DNA of 64,000 nucleotides from Rhea pennata (GCF_028389875.1 NC_084671.1:3369501-3433500); one strand, 5' to 3'; counted from the stretch's first letter, positions 1 to 13,975 are shown. A program made the numbers and translations. The notes: generated by a model from the letters alone, not told the origin.

Positions 1-1317
1 TTGTAGGTTATGAGCCATTTAAGTATAAGTTTAAGAACTGGTTTGATTGAGATAAGCAGGTCATTGTGTATAGGTATAAATTAAGTTTAAAGAGGGCTTC
101 TGAACAGATGGTAGCTTTCTAAAAACTCTAGAAGGTATATAGCTGAATTTTTTATTGTTTTATAAACTCTGTTCCTAATGAACACAGTGAGTTAATATTT
201 GAGGTTTGCGTCTTTGGTAGTGTGCACTGTTATAAGTTGCTTGGGAAAAGTTCTTAATTTAGACATCTACTGTTTGAGGAGTATCATGGACTGGAAAAAA
301 AATACTGTAAGTGTGGGAAAGAGGAAAGTTACCTAGCCCCAAAGGAATGCCATATTCTTTACAAAGTCATGAAATAAAAATAGGTTTTTGAAGGCAGAAT
401 GTTTATTTTTGTTCAAAGTACACCCAGAGAGCCATTTTACAAGACTGAATTACAGCTTTTGTTATGAAATTGTAGGCACACCAAATGTATATTTGTTAGA
501 TAACAGTGGGTAGTATTTCACTCCTGGCATATTCTCTGGAGTGATGGAGCTCATGGAAAAAGAGGAGATAGCAGCACAGATGAGATGATCATGCGCTATG
601 GGAGCTTCCCTATGCACAGTTTTCTGAGTGTGTCTTAATTGTCTGTAGCTGGGAAAGCAATAGGAGCTCTTAAACTGGGACTAGGGCTAATTTACACCTT
701 TATCTCAAGGACACACGTTTCCATACGAGGCCTGGACCATGCATGGCATGATTAATGTGACACCCCCTGCACCCCAACTTTTTCACTGATCCTCCTCAAG
801 TCAAGCTGTCACTTTTGATTACCTTTGGCAGAATTGGTTCTGCCTCTGGTGTTTGAATAGGTGAGCAGAGTGGTTGATTAGGTGGATAGGCTTTGGAAGT
901 CCTCCAAACTTTTGCCATTGTAAACCTTTTGGGTTTGAGATCTCCGCTTTGAGATTCTCATGTCTTGGGGTGCTCTGTCTCTCTGACAGGTGGTCTTTCC
1001 ATTTCCATGAGTCACCCATGGCCATTATTTTTGTTTTCCCCAGGGAGTGAGCCCGGATCCTCATTTGCTTCTGAGGCAGAGCATTCATTTACTGTCTCAA
1101 AGGGTAATTGCTGACAAGTGAGGAAAATGCCTGTAGGGGAGATGCCGTCCTTCATTTCCAGGTGATTGTGCTCTGTTTTCAGCCGTATCAATCCACATTT
1201 TTTTTTTCAATTGCTTATATATGCTAATTCCCTCAAATCAGTGACTTTGCTTTTCTTTATCAGGCTGAATAATTCTTGGGGGAAAAGAAACCCACAAAAC
1301 ATTTGAATACAAAACAT
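1..1317. other. Non-coding, nothing identified
   Basis: AT-leaning unique-looking sequence. The only open frames are short and unsupported, and I see no repeat family, RNA gene or convincing splice-flanked segment. A short T-run sits near 1198-1209. Confidence 0.55.
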
Positions 1318-1327
1318 TTTTCCCCCG

Positions 1328-1801
1328 GTACAAGAGAGAGATGGAGCTACTGGAGAGAGTCCAGCATAGGGCTCTACAAAGATGATTAGAGGGCTGGAGC
1401 ACCTGCCCTAGGAGGAACGGCTGCGAGAGCTGGGCCTCTTCAGCCTGGGGAAGAGCAGCCTGAGGGGGGATCTTATCAGTGTGTGTAAGTACCTGAAGGG
1501 AGGGTGTCAAGGGGACGGAGACAAACTCTTTTCAGTTGTCCTGTGTGACAGGACAAGAGGCAGTGAGCAGAAACTGAAGCACAGGAAGCTCCGCCTGACC
1601 GTGAGGGGGAATTTCTTCCCTGTGAGAGTGACAGAGCCCTGGCACAGGTTGCCCAGAGAGGTTATGGAGTCTCCTTCTCTGGAGCTATTCAAGGCCTGCC
1701 TGGATGCAACCCTGTCTGATGTGCTCTAGGTGACCCTGCTGAGCAGGAAGGTTGGAGTAGATGATCTCCAGACGTCCCTTCCAACCTTACCACTTCTGTG
1801 A
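1328..1801 (+). mobile_element. CR1 LINE, 5'-truncated 3' end
   Basis: About 475 bp closely follows the 3' portion of avian CR1 non-LTR retrotransposons as I know them. It shows, in order, the 'ggctggagcacctgcc' block, 'gagctgggcctcttcagcct', the 'ctgtgagagtgacagagcc' block, 'ggcacaggttgcccagagag', and the terminal 'gatctccagacgtccc' followed by 'ttccaacctt'. The copy is 5'-truncated, as most CR1 insertions are, so no complete reverse transcriptase or endonuclease is present. The usual terminal ATTCTATG octamer repeats are missing or mutated, and several point changes break any frame, so it is an old, inactive insertion. Short open frames inside it are remnants or chance and not genes. A splice-donor-like 'gtaagt' near 1487 lies inside the element. 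Confidence 0.93.
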
Positions 1802-4800
1802 ATGGTAAAGCATCCAGCAAGGGCTATTTTAGCAGGTGTAATTTTGAATGTATGTAATTGTTAAACTGGCACATCTGAATTTGTGAGGAACCTAGAAATC
1901 TTTTATGTTGGATCTCAAGACCAGATGTTTTACTATCACAGTGAAGTGCAGTTTATCCATTCCGTAGGCAGAATCCCTTGTAGGAAAACCTACACTGTTC
2001 CTTTAGGATTTATGCAAAGAAAGGGATATTAGATTGTGCTGCGGCCCGTTACGAGCAAGGATCGGCAGAATAAGTGTCTTCTGATGGCACATTGTCCTTT
2101 GACCTTGACTTATACAGAACTTCAGTCTTTACATGATGGCCTCTGAGTTGCTGTCTTCTGGGAAAGGGGTGAAGAGACATGTTGCAGAACCAACAGTGCT
2201 GATTTCGTTCCCAGTGCTCTTTTGGGAGCATGTGGTGATGTGTGACCTCCATTCCCCCACTGCAGCTTTCAGAGACTGCAGAACATCATTTCCTTGTTTT
2301 GGACCAGTTCCATTTGCCGCCTGGCTCTTCCTCACACTTTTTACAAGGGCCTGTCAGTTGTGTTGAAATATAACTTAACCTCTGAGAACATAACAAGAAA
2401 TGAAATACTCGTGGCTGTTATCCACTGACAGATAGGTGGCCACAGCCAGTCTCTTGATCTTACTTGATTAAATTGAAGTTTTGATAAGTAGAAGTTTAAT
2501 GTCAGCCTTCCTTCTGCTAGACTCAGAGCCAGGGTTACTGTTGCTGTTAGAGCTGCTGTCAGCTCCTTCCTTCTCCTTTACAGCTGGTGGGCTTCCGTCA
2601 TTAATATTATTTGCTATAGTGCAGTTTCATTTGCTTATACTTTGGGGCTTTTGTCTATCATTTCACACAAAACCAAGAAATGCAGCTGTGTACCTGTGTA
2701 CCTCTGTCTCTGGAGAAATGAACTTTGTGGCAGACCTACTTCCCACCAGAGACAGCAGTAAGAATCCTGCTGATTTCAGTGAGACTGGATTGAACTATGG
2801 AGAAGATGCTTTAGGTTATTAAAGTATCCCTTGCATTTTGTGGACAGACACTGGATTGCTTTGCATTAAGCTCATATACTATATGAACAAAGTCACAGTA
2901 GCGCTGAACTGTGCTAATGAGGCTTGTGGGGTAGAAGACAGTACCTAACTAAACTCAGTGCTGTGCTGACTGTTTTCAGACAGCTTCATGTTGCTTTGGA
3001 GCTTGTTTTCATCTTCCTGCACACAAGTGGACAAAACTTTAGAGAGTGGAACTGTAGATTTAATTTCTTGTCATTGTCTAGTTCAGGATGATTGAGATGT
3101 CTTAAGCTCTCTGTGGTGATCTTCCTCAAACCCAGTGTACTGATATACATCAAACAGAGCAACTTACTAATAAAAGTTAGAAAATGAATTGTCAGTGTCA
3201 TCCAAGACGGTTTAAAACAAGGTGTTTTATATGTCCTGCAGTGTCCAGGTTTGCTGCTGAGCAGCCTTTTACCCCACTTCATTCTGTGTGGTTGAGAGCA
3301 TAAATCATCACTTTTAAGCAGGCTCAAGTCACTGTGTGATTACAGCGAGCAAAGTTCTGCCAAGTCCAGTAAACCCAAAATTTTGGAGCACTGAATGTAC
3401 TGAAACAGCAATAACATTTATTTCACCCTTCACAGAGTTCATCATTAGTACACATGTATTCCCTCAGCAGGAGACAATAGCAACCAAAAGCAAAATAATT
3501 GTTTCTCCGTGTAGAGGAATGTGCCAAGAAAAGGCCCCAGGGACTGTTCTAAGCAAGTCCAATTTTTTTCAACCATATCTAGAAAGAGTAGTACCATCTG
3601 CTTTTCTCTCACAGTTTACACAGCTCCTAACCAGAGGCAGAGTATAATAAAACCTGCTGCCCACCTCCTGGGAGATGGTGTCTTTTAGGGAGGATTGGTG
3701 ACCCCACTAGTCCAATTGGTTTGAAATTATTGCTCTGATTTTGGAAATTCTGTGTATAGGGAAGCAATGTACAAATAAATATGTAGAAGTTGCTTTGTTT
3801 TCACTGAGTTCTTGTTTTGTTCCCCATTATCTAAAAGTATTTTTCATTTAAGGCAGGAAATATGATATATGTGAAAGTAAAGAATATAGAAGTTCACTTC
3901 CATTGGTCAGTGTTGTGTGACTGAGGATAGCAATATAATAGTTTTATTATCTGTCAGGAGTTTAAAGGTACTTTGAAATAATAATAGACTTCACTATGAA
4001 CTGTACAAATCCCTTAACAGATGGAGAAATCCAGACTGCTTGACAAGCGATATAAGGGCTGTATTTAAATTGATTACATGTACTTGCAGGGCAGAGATGG
4101 AAAGAAAAGCTAGTAAAAAGACAGTGGAAGATAGCAAAAGAGCTCTAAAATAGAGATGGTTTGGTAAATGTTTTACAGGAACTCTTGTCTAAAACATGCA
4201 AATAACATTCCAGGCTGTTATTTTGCTTAATGCACAGAAAGGTTTGCCGGAAATGTGGAACTGCAGCTGGTTATTTCAGTGGTTGATAATTTGCATTAGG
4301 AAAGAGATGGCCTGCAGAAATTGAGAACTGTTGTATTTAACACTGTTTTTGCAGTTCATAATGAAAAAAGTCAGGGCATCTGAAAGGACAGTGGAAAAGT
4401 CACCATATCAAAACTGATGCAAAATGGAAGCTTGAAATTTTGACAGTGACATATGCAATATCATAGCATTTTGTAACTGCTAGAGAGGAGTTCTGAAATT
4501 ATCGAGGGACTTAATAAACCCTTAATCTCAGAAATAATGTCAGAAACTAGGGTTCTACATTCGTTTCCTAGACAGCATGGATGTGTTACCCTGTATATAC
4601 TGAAACCATGCAGTGTTCAGTTTGTGTAATTGTCAAATCCCCTAAAACCAATACATCTCTACATGGTTTCTGTATCATTTTGTGCATAGGATCACTATTT
4701 GCAGATGGTTATTGCGTTTGTCAATATAGTAATGTTTGGTCAATATTATACAAAGCCAGCAGCCTTATTTAGTCAGTCAGATACTCAGCTGGTCAGACTC

Positions 4801-5882
4801 TTTCAAAAGTGCTTTTCCAAGATTTAATTGCTCTACAAGCAGCTTTAGTACCTGTGCAGCCATGTAGTGTGGACCTCTTTCTGTGCATATCTGGATCTGC
4901 TGCTCTGGCAGTGTAGAGATGGTCTCTGAAGGAGAATCTGTTCTGTTGTCTACAGATTGCAGTGCAGAGCTTCCGTGTGGAAAAACTATTTCTCAGAGAG
5001 TATCAGCTCCAAGTTTGCCATGAGTAGCTTAGGATGGCACTGTTCAGCCTGATACATTGGATTCTGTGTGTTCATGTGTATAGATAGCAATGTCATGCTT
5101 CAGTGGTTATGGAGGATCTTTCCTAGGATTCAGACTGGCATTTTCTCTACCTGCTCATCGTCCAGCCTGCAAGCCTCATCTCCCTTCTCCAGCAGATGCT
5201 GGCTCTGCTTGTTTGCTGTGCATAGGGAGGATATTTCACACTGGATCTTGTTATGGTTTGGGGCAGTGTGCTTTGTCATCAGTATCCAGAAACCAAAAAT
5301 TAAGGGGCCATTGAAGAATTCTGGTAAAATTGTCAATACTGAAAACAAGCACTTATTTCAACTACCCAGCTATGTCTATGCATACTACATGTTTGGGGTA
5401 GTTGGTGCTGTTAATGCTCCTTATCTGATGGAGAAATTGTTATGGGTCAGTTACCAGGTCAGCAGTGTTCATTCCCCACACATGTATGTCGGTGGTACTT
5501 GAACCCACACATCTGAAATAATCTGGCTCAGAAATTTAGTTTTCTGAGTGTTCAGCTTCTTCACACTGCAGAATTGATGGTTGGAGCCCCAGACTGGAAA
5601 AGTCAGCAGAATATTTCAGATGAACCTCTTTACCAGGATGCTGAGGCATTGTGAGAAGCTCTTCACCTAGCCTCCAGTCAGTACAGCTTGGTCTTTGGTG
5701 GCAATCTTAAGGTATTTCTCTAAGAGGTTCTATTCAAGGCATCTGCTTCCAAGCTCTTAACCTTTCACAGCATATATTTTAATAACAAAGCCGGAAAGTG
5801 AGGGGATCTTTCTCATATAAAGGTCACAAATCAATGTTTTATTTTAGCAGGTTTGTCATTCCTTTCTTGAGCTTTTATTTAG
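1802..5882. other. Non-coding, nothing identified
   Basis: AT-leaning DNA with short overlapping open frames on both strands. The longest, 5068-5502 on the plus strand (144 codons), lacks recognisable motifs and overlaps other open frames. No repeat family or RNA gene was recognised. Confidence 0.5.
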
Positions 5883-5976
5883 CAAAAGTCATTGCTAGTC
5901 TAGCATTATATAAGAAGGAAAGAAGCAAGGCAGTGAAATTGCAGCACATATTGCCAAATGACTCTTTAATTAGGAA
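5883..5976 (+). other. Candidate internal exon, unverified
   Basis: A 94-nt segment preceded by a long pyrimidine-rich tract ending 'gagcttttatttag' and followed by the donor 'gtaagtg'. One frame is open throughout, entered with two bases and left with two; it reads AKVIASLALYKKERSKAVKL and continues basic and hydrophilic to the donor. The other two frames contain stops. I recognise no domain. Splice-flanked open segments of this size arise by chance in long non-coding DNA, so this is only a candidate. It is not phase-compatible with the candidate at 12406-12448 in that segment's preferred frame. Confidence 0.15.
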
Positions 5977-8900
5977 GTAAGTGTTTTTCCATTCCTGTAA
6001 CCTCTGGCATTCATTGCTGGTGAACTGCCAAGTGAACGCGGCATACGGAGAAGAAGAATGTGGCATTCATGAGAGGTAAGATTAAGTGTCCAGTCAAAAC
6101 AAGTCAAAATGATAAGGTTAGCATATGCCATTCCTTCCTCCTTTCCTTTCCTTCCCTCCTGGGAAAACACCACGTTTCTGAGATGAAGAGCTATAAGGTA
6201 TTAATAAACAACACAGGCCTGATTTCAGCATGTTAAAAAGTGTTCAGTAAGATAATTACTCTTAATTATTAATTCTTTTTCATGATCAGCTTAAATGGCA
6301 ATGGTGCAGAAAAAGCAAATTGTTTGGTATTTGCAATCTGCCTTTTACTTGCAGCCCGTTCAGCACCTAGTGATTCAGCTATTCTGTGTTTAACAAAGAC
6401 TGGTAGAAATGACAAAACAGCTGCTTTTGTAAAACTGTTTACCTTCCAACTTCCTAGTCACTTTTCTTAATGTACAGTCAGGCTTGATATACCCTGGAGA
6501 CATAAGTCTCTTAACAACCCCTATGGTCTGATACGCTGTCTGATTTTTACTGCAACTTTACCAGTAAATTGCAATCTGCTTTTTTATTTTCATTGTAAGA
6601 TGTACCAGCCCAATTGCTTAGTAAATTTCTGCAAGTCTAAGAAATAAACTGTAGATTAGTTTAAATAAATGTTTCTGCAATGGCTGATGTACAATAGTGT
6701 AGTAACAAATAAACGTGCATCAGGCTCATTATTAAAGTAGTTTTCACACGTGGAAGCGTACCTTGTTCTTAGAGATAAGTGTGACTTGCTGTCTTCTGTT
6801 TGCCAAAGTTTCTACACACCTTGCTCGATTTTTCTTTCCCCCTCCCCCTTTTTTTTCTTTCTTCTTTCATCCTCCAGGGATTTTTCACATCCGCTTTGCC
6901 TTTGGAGCTGGGGTTTGCAACCTGCCTAAATTCTGTTGGGCGCTGCTATTTGCTTTGGTCACACAGGTGCTGAGACTACCTCTACTCCAGTGGCTTGTGT
7001 TTCAGTTGCAGCATTGGCTCTTTACAGGTTTTATAGCACACGATCACCTGGGAGCAGCGCTGGCTTTAGCAAAGCTGCACAGCCCCTGTTTCTAATAAAA
7101 CCACAGTGGGGAAGCATCTTCATTGGGGTATTTTATGTTGTATAGGATGCTCTGAGATACTGTGTCATGTTCTGCCTGCTTTTGCCAACTACCCTAGTGG
7201 AAAGTTTAGGATTTTGTTTGATCTTTTCTCCACTGCCTTTGTTTTGATTAGAGTGTCCCAAATGTATCGATCACTTTTATTCATGCTAATGCCTCACTAG
7301 TACAAAGTGATGGGCTTTTGCCAAAGTGTGAGGTTTACGTTAGGATTTTGTCATGTTTTCAAAATCTGAGTATATGATTCTCCTATCGGTTTGGATCTCA
7401 GATGAAGACTTGAGGTTTGTGTACAGAATTTATTGTTCAGTTTAGGCCCTGATTGCACAAAGACTATTATGTATGTTTAAAAATAAGTATATGTGTCGTG
7501 GTGCTGAGCTGATTCCCTTTAGGTGCATATGCATATTGGCAGAGTTGAGGTGTTTAGATGCTTTTCCTTACCAGCAAACACAGACTTCTTTTAAAGTTGA
7601 AGTACTGAATCAAAGCGGTTTTAAAAGTGTTCATTCTCAAGTGTAGTGTGCTAAATTTGCATTTCCGACAACTTTTCTGAAAGTTCTTACTTCCCTTTCT
7701 CTCCTACTAACTTCTAGATATTATTGAATTGGAGATTCAAATTTCTATCTTAGCATTTGTTCTCCTCCTCCCCCATTTCAGTGCTACCTGCCCTCATTCT
7801 GTTTTTCTCCCTTGCTGACTCTACGTATCAGGGAGCTGGTGTGGCGGCTTCCTTGAGATTTTCTGCTGTCACTGAACCATGTGGGTAAAATCAGCCAAAA
7901 CATTTGTAAGTTGATGAAAAATGACATTCAATCATATAAGTGAAGATTTGCATGGATGATGAGGGCAAGTGCTTAAGCAACTTCCCCCTGCTTTCCTTTT
8001 AATAGCAAGCAGCTTTTGAAAAAGGGGAAATGAGCATATGCCAGGATCCCACTAAAGCTGGAAAACTCTTTGCAGACTTGCAAAGCCAACATTTTCCCCT
8101 GAACCTGGGGTTTGTCATTTATTTACCAGAAAAAAATTCAGAGAAATTCTCCCTGCTTTTCTGTAGAAACATTTCAGTAGTAGAAGGTTTGCTGGGTCAT
8201 TACCTTCTGTGCTGGTCTCTGCAAGTGCGACGGGAATTCACAGCCCGCTTGGGATTTCTGCTCGTAGGCGGGCGTGTGGGGCAGCACTGTGAGACAGGAG
8301 TCGGCAGTCCTGCTCCCTTCTGCTTCTTTGGAGGCCTTGGACTAAACTGAACTGGGAGTGAGCAGCTGCAGCTGGAAGGAAAGCTAGCTACCAAAGCTGT
8401 GCTCTGAGGAGCAGGGGAATTAAATAATATGCCAGCATTGATGAAGTAGGCTGGTAGTGGACCTGTTTATGGAATAGTTTATAACTAGTTGTCTCAATGG
8501 TAAGCTTGTTATGGCAGGAATTAGTTCCTATTCTATTTGAGAAGTGGAGCCCAGTTTTAGTTTACCCCCAGATATTCCTGTAATTAACATAATAATGTAG
8601 AGATGGCTGCATTAGAAATGGTTACGGAGTTATGGAATTATAACTGTGTATAACTGTATAATAACTCCATAGACCTGTTGCAGAGGAAGCATGAAATGTG
8701 CATAAATTTTTCTAATTCTTTAAGTTCTCAGGTGTGTATTATTTTAAATTTTATTTATAAAAGGGCATTGCTGAGAAGACATTTTAATGTTGATGATGGT
8801 GGTTTAACTGTAACTACAATAGGACATTGTCCTCATAGGAGACTACTTCATTATTTTTCATGATGTTTCAAATTGCATTTTACATGCTTTGCATTTCAGT

Positions 8901-11126
8901 TTTACTTCTCTTTTTTCTTTTGATTCTTTTTTCCATTTTTCTTAAAAAAAATTTTCCTATTTTACAGCGCCAGCCCTCTGACAAAACAAAGTACGTGGTG
9001 CATCAAAGATATAGATTCTGCCTTCACTTTCAAAAATCAAGGGAAAAGCAGAGTTCTTTCATTTCTTCCCTCTCTTCCTTGTCTGCTTAACTGAGATGAG
9101 ATCAAACAATCCTGTTTTATGAGTGATAGAATAAGCTACATGACAGTGTTCCAGCATCCCAGCTGTAGAGACTGAATCAATGGATTCAGAGGCCATTTAA
9201 TTATGTCAGCACTCAGCACATTTAAAAATGCTCCAGATGTGCTCTTGCAATAGAATTGCTTGCAGAATCAGCTTTAAATTATGTTTCCTTTTGGAAGCCA
9301 AATACTTCTAGCGGTTTAACTTCTAGTGGTGTATAACTTGAAATGAAAACTGTTTTCACAAATTATAGAGGAAATCGTGGATTTCAGATACTAACTGAAC
9401 AATCATATTTCTTCTTTTTCATCCCATAGGATATTCACACCTAGTGCATGTGCAGACCTGACATTGCCGTTAGTGTATTATCCAAAATAATATGGCAAAT
9501 AGAGCACCTCACAGTATTCTGGGGTTCTTCTGGGGTGCTTCTGTGAAGCATGTTTAGTTAACAGCAGAATTATATCTGCCAAAGCTGAGCATTTCATGAA
9601 GCTCTGGTATATATGTATTTTTTTTATTAATTCAAATTATACTATGAATAGTAGATACAGGGAAATGGGCTTTTCGGGGATTGCCTGAAATTTAACCTTT
9701 GAATTTTCTGGCCTTTTAGTGTTTCTCATAGACTTTGTACTTTGATTCAGGCCCTGTAGTGCTTGTCCTTCAGTTTTTTTGAAAACAAATTGCTGCCTCA
9801 TAGCTTAGTACAGCAGAAAATGTTCCCTGCATGGGTTTCTGCTCTAATTTTGTGTCTGCTAATGTGGGATTTGATCTCTTCATTTGCTGCAGCAACTTCC
9901 AGCAAGCTGACAGGCAAAGGTTGTTTTGGGGCTAGAAATTAAAGGTCGTCATGGTCATCTCTATCATCACTTTTTGTACGGGGATAGAGAGTAGTAAAAG
10001 CAAGTATTTTGAACTTTACACACTACCAGAAAGCAGTCCACACACTGCCTGACACATTGAGAAGTACAATACTAACTTAACTTTATACAACGGCTTAAAG
10101 CTTGGGGAAGTAGAAAAATATGTGGTTACGAAATAAAATTGCTAGCATTATTAAATGATACAAATAAACAATAAAGGCAGTCTTATGTGTGCTTTGGGCA
10201 TAAAACCAAGCTCTAATATTTAGGATCTTTCCTAAACCTTGTTCAAGTGGAGGGTTTTCAGATAGCTTGTGAATGCCTCTCTGCACTTTTCCTGGCCTAA
10301 CTACTCCCTGTCAGAGAAATTTGTGGGAGAATTTATTGTTAGCTACTGTCAGCGCCCACATTCTTGGGCCTCCTGAGAGACAGGCGGGGGCTGACTAGTG
10401 AGTGTGGCACTTGGGGTCTGTGTCGAGGTGAATTTGCATGTGTTGTGCTTAGAAGCTTCCATTGCAATTGTGTGAAAGTGATGCAGAAGAGTGCGTCCCC
10501 GTTCTCCTGCGTGTGTGTATGTGTTTCCTGAGACGCAGTCTAGAATTGCTTCTGATCTAATCTCTATTGCCTCATCTCTAACAGTTTTGCATTATTGCCT
10601 TTTCTTCCTGCATGAAGAATATTTTTCCATTCAATCCTTACTGCTGACGCGTGGCTTGCTGCTGGCATCAGTCCTTAGTCCAGACACTTTCTGGACTGGT
10701 TCAGACAAGAAGCTACTGAGAAGCCTGGGACTGGCTCTGGGTGTCCAGCCTCAAAGTGAAGGTCTGTGCATCCGTCAGGAAAAGTCCTTGAACTGGTTGA
10801 ACAGCTCTTAGTATGTCCCTGTTTGCTGCTGGAAGCAGAAAACCTGTTCTCTTTGGTACTTGGGAACGTGGGTTGTTGTGAAGTAACCTAATTTGTCATT
10901 TAGAAAGGAAAAATTGAAACATTTAGAAAAAAAAAAATGAAATATTTCAGCATTTTCCATTTCTTCAGTTCAGCATATTCCATTTCTTTAATTTTAGCTG
11001 AATTTTGAAGAGCTTCATTCGCCCCCAAACAGTGCATTTCTGTGAAATTATACTTGAAAAATGCTTTAGCCCAGCTCTGTAATTCAGTAACATTTCTCTC
11101 CCTCCTGACTGCCTGATTCCCCTCAG
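5977..11126. other. Non-coding, small repeats only
   Basis: A pyrimidine-rich tract lies near 6830-6875, and a small hairpin at 8626-8668 is listed separately. A donor match follows 'catgagag' near 6076 but its acceptor is weak. No gene or repeat family was recognised. Confidence 0.5.
8626..8668. repeat. Small hairpin with internal near-duplication
   Basis: 'ggagttat' at 8626-8633 is the exact reverse complement of 'ataactcc' at 8661-8668. The loop holds the near-duplicate pair 'taactgtgta' and 'taactgtata' at 8641-8660. Probably a local replication-slippage product; no function is implied. Confidence 0.5.
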
Positions 11127-11154
11127 TACAAAGCAAAACTACTGCCAGAAAGAA
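11127..11154 (+). other. Candidate 28-nt microexon, unverified
   Basis: A pyrimidine-rich acceptor ('gcctgattcccctcag') is followed by 28 nt and a 'gtaagc' donor. All three frames are open, which is expected for so short a segment. In the frame YKAKLLPER it would end with one base over, which fits the preferred frame of the 12406-12448 candidate. This is weak support only. Confidence 0.1.
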
Positions 11155-12188
11155 GTAAGCAAGTCTAGATTACAGCAACCTCAGGGTTTTATTGAACATT
11201 AAAAACTCCTCCCCATTTTTTCCCCTTTTGTCTCTCTTTGCACCTGCTGGAATGCTACCTGTCTGACTTCTGAATCCCTAAACATTTATTCTCTTACAAA
11301 GATACTGAAGTCATTTCATTTTTCTGTGAAAATGGCAACATTTGGGAATTATGCAAAAACATATTCCCTTTATTTATATTTAGATACTTTAACATGGTCA
11401 TTTATTTCTGCAACAGTCTGCACTAGTTAAACTTTCTAACCTGATTTCTAGGAGGATGGAGGGTGTAGATGAAGTGTGTTTTGTTCTGCCCTTTGTTCAC
11501 TTTGCACACACAGTTGCAGACAGGGAGTAGACTGAATTCTCTCAGCCTCCTTTTTTTCTCCCCTATTGCTGTCCTGTCACTCAACAGAGTTATTTTACAA
11601 AAGTTCTCTTGCAAAGGGAGGTGGTTAACTTTGTGCCTGTTTCCTCAAATCTGTCATCAGCTCTTAGGCTGCCTTCCAACAGCCTTCAGTCAAGGCAAAA
11701 CCCTCGTAGGTGGAAGCTTGTCTTGGCAATGCTGCACGCTTGGGTTACAGTTGCAGGCATAAACGTGTGCAAGCAGTGCAGCTGTGCTCAAAATGTGAGT
11801 GCCAGGACATCTACAAGTGTTCTTGCGAAGGGTCTCCCCTGCTTCCAGAATTACAGGCACAGCAGAAAACCAAAAGATTTTGAGAGGCACAAATAGGAGA
11901 TGAACATCCAGTTGCTGCTGCCTTTCAGTGGGAGACAGGCATTTAATTTCTATTTTCATATGTATAAGTCTTCCTTCAGGAATAAGGTGTCTTCAAATTA
12001 CAGCATATAAAAAGTCACATGCAAATATTGAATACTGTTAACTAACATTGTGGTTTTCATATTATAAAGGTGTAATAGTTAAAGAGAAGTAAACCCAGGC
12101 CTCATGTGACCATCTGTAAGAAGATACTTAAGCTTGCTAAGGACTTGCATGTTATTCATGAGACCAAAAAAAGCCATTTTCTCCTCCT

Positions 12189-12198
12189 CCCCCCCCCC
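12189..12198. repeat. C homopolymer (10)
   Basis: An uninterrupted run of ten C within a 'ctcctcctcc' pyrimidine tract, followed by A-rich sequence. Confidence 0.8.
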
Positions 12199-12405
12199 AA
12201 AACCAAAACGATATATGTCCCCACAGGCTTGCAGAGTGTCAGAATAATACCAAGTGAAATAGAAATAGTTGAGAGTTTATCCTGTGTGTGGTGGAAAATT
12301 TAAGCCTGTCATTTCTATGAAAACTTAAAATTTTTGTGTGTGATTAAAGATGCTCATCTAGTCTTTATGAAGTTGCTAATAACTAATAAACTATTTTTTA
12401 CTCAG

Positions 12406-12448
12406 AGCACGAAACTGACAACATCAATTTTGATGAACGGAGGAAGGA
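12406..12448 (+). other. Candidate internal exon, unverified
   Basis: A 43-nt segment with strong-looking splice signals. Upstream is a branch-point-like 'gctaataactaataaac' and the tract 'tattttttactcag'; downstream is 'gtaagtttg'. One frame reads HETDNINFDERRK, very hydrophilic, entered with two bases and left with two (GA). The string NINFDERRKE (if the next exon begins with A or G) loosely recalls the INFEKRRKEFE stretch of RalGDS-type RasGEF domains as I remember it; ten residues are far too few to assign a family. It joins the next candidate (13813-13847) in phase as GA+G = E. Another frame is also open, so the reading is not unique. Confidence 0.25.
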
Positions 12449-13812
12449 GTAAGTTTGAGTTTTGATAGGAAAATATTTTTTCAGTGAAGAAATCTCATAT
12501 GTCAAGTTTTAGCTTAAGGCCATATATGACCCTGAGGAAAATGTTCCTTAAAATGCCGGTGCTGACAAACTGACTTTCAGAAGTAGTTAGGATGGTTTAA
12601 TAGTTAGGGAATTTTACCATTATCTTCAGTGGGAAATAGGTTGAGGTCAATGCGAAGAGCCCATATGGAGCCCAGTTGTTTCTGTTTCTGCACAGAAAGA
12701 GCTGCCGTTTAGGCAGACAGTAAAATGGCTGTGATTGGGACTGCTACAGGAATATGTTGCTTGTAGATACGTCTCAGATTTTTTGGGTGCAAATAACATT
12801 TAAAATATTTTATATAGATTATAAAGTAAGCTCTGACTGACAGCACTTTCTAAAAATATGGTATGTATAATAAATGATTACTGGAAGACTAGAGATGTTT
12901 AAAGTTATTCTAAGTGAGTATATTTGAGAGTGAGATTTCTGTATGAATTGATGTTATAAAATAAGTGATATAAAATCTATTGTACATAGATTGTAGTAAG
13001 TTATGGCTTAACATTTTTTAATTCTTAAAGTACCCATAAAAATGTCATAAAATATAAATAGACTTACAATTTTCCTGGCACATTCTTGATGTTTGAGTAA
13101 TATGTTTTAGCAGACACCCACTTATTTCTTAAATCTGCCAGATACAAGCATACGTGGCTCCAATGACTTTTCTTCTCCCTGTAAAACTAGCCATGCATTT
13201 TTCAGATTTCTTTTGTTGTCTAATTAATTAAATCTAACAATATAAAGGACGGTTATTAGTGTGTGTCAAATGGAAATCCTCACTGATTTCTGTGAACCCT
13301 AGTTGTACGCTAAGTGTACAGTAAGAAATTAAATATCCCAAATGGGAAAATAGTAAGGAAAGGAAAACCTCCATACCACCGTTGCACAAATAATCATCTC
13401 ATGAAAGGGGCTAAATTATATATTGAAAGATGCTCAAAGTCCGTAGCAAAATGGGAAATTAAACTTGAAATCCCGAGTCGCAGTCTGTTATAACAAGACC
13501 TCTCTTTTCCCCCAAGGCAATAATAAAACTAGAAAAATGATAATACAGTGTTAAAGACAGAAATGTCACATGCTGTTTGGAACGCTTTGGTTACTGCCGA
13601 ACATATTAATATTTACATTCAACTACAAGACTTGTTGTCTGGCTCCTGAAAACTGGCTGCCGCCTCCCATGAGTTGACGCTCGGCACATGCGAGTAGATG
13701 GGTTTGCTGGCAGCATGGCACGTTTCTGCAGATGAAGCTACTTCTCATGGAAGCTTGTTGAAATGAAGCACCTTGCTTGAAAGCTACCCCTTAATTTTCT
13801 GTATCCATCCAG

Positions 13813-13847
13813 GAACAGAAGGGATGGTGAAGTCAGTTTAATAAAAG
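13813..13847 (+). other. Candidate internal exon, unverified
   Basis: A 35-nt segment after an excellent acceptor ('aattttctgtatccatccag') and before the donor 'gtaaatta'. Only one frame is open, reading NRRDGEVSLIK, entered with one base and left with one. This is exactly the phase left by the 12406-12448 candidate, giving DERRK-E-NRRDGEVSLIK across the junction. It leaves one base, which matches the two-base entry of the 19208-19272 candidate. No homologue is recognised. Confidence 0.2.
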
Positions 13848-13975
13848 GTAAATTAGGATCAGTCAATAAGATAAAGCAGACCTGATACTGGTTATTGTGT
13901 CATTTCAGTCACTGCTGCTGCTGGAGCATTATGATGATAACATTCCTTTTTAAGAGATCAGTAATATATTGATAA

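Noticed and set aside
1481..1729. Plus-strand open frame of 82 codons
   Set aside because: Lies wholly inside the CR1 3' end; a repeat remnant, not a gene.
5068..5502. Plus-strand open frame of 144 codons
   Set aside because: No motif, no splice or promoter context, and overlapping frames on both strands.
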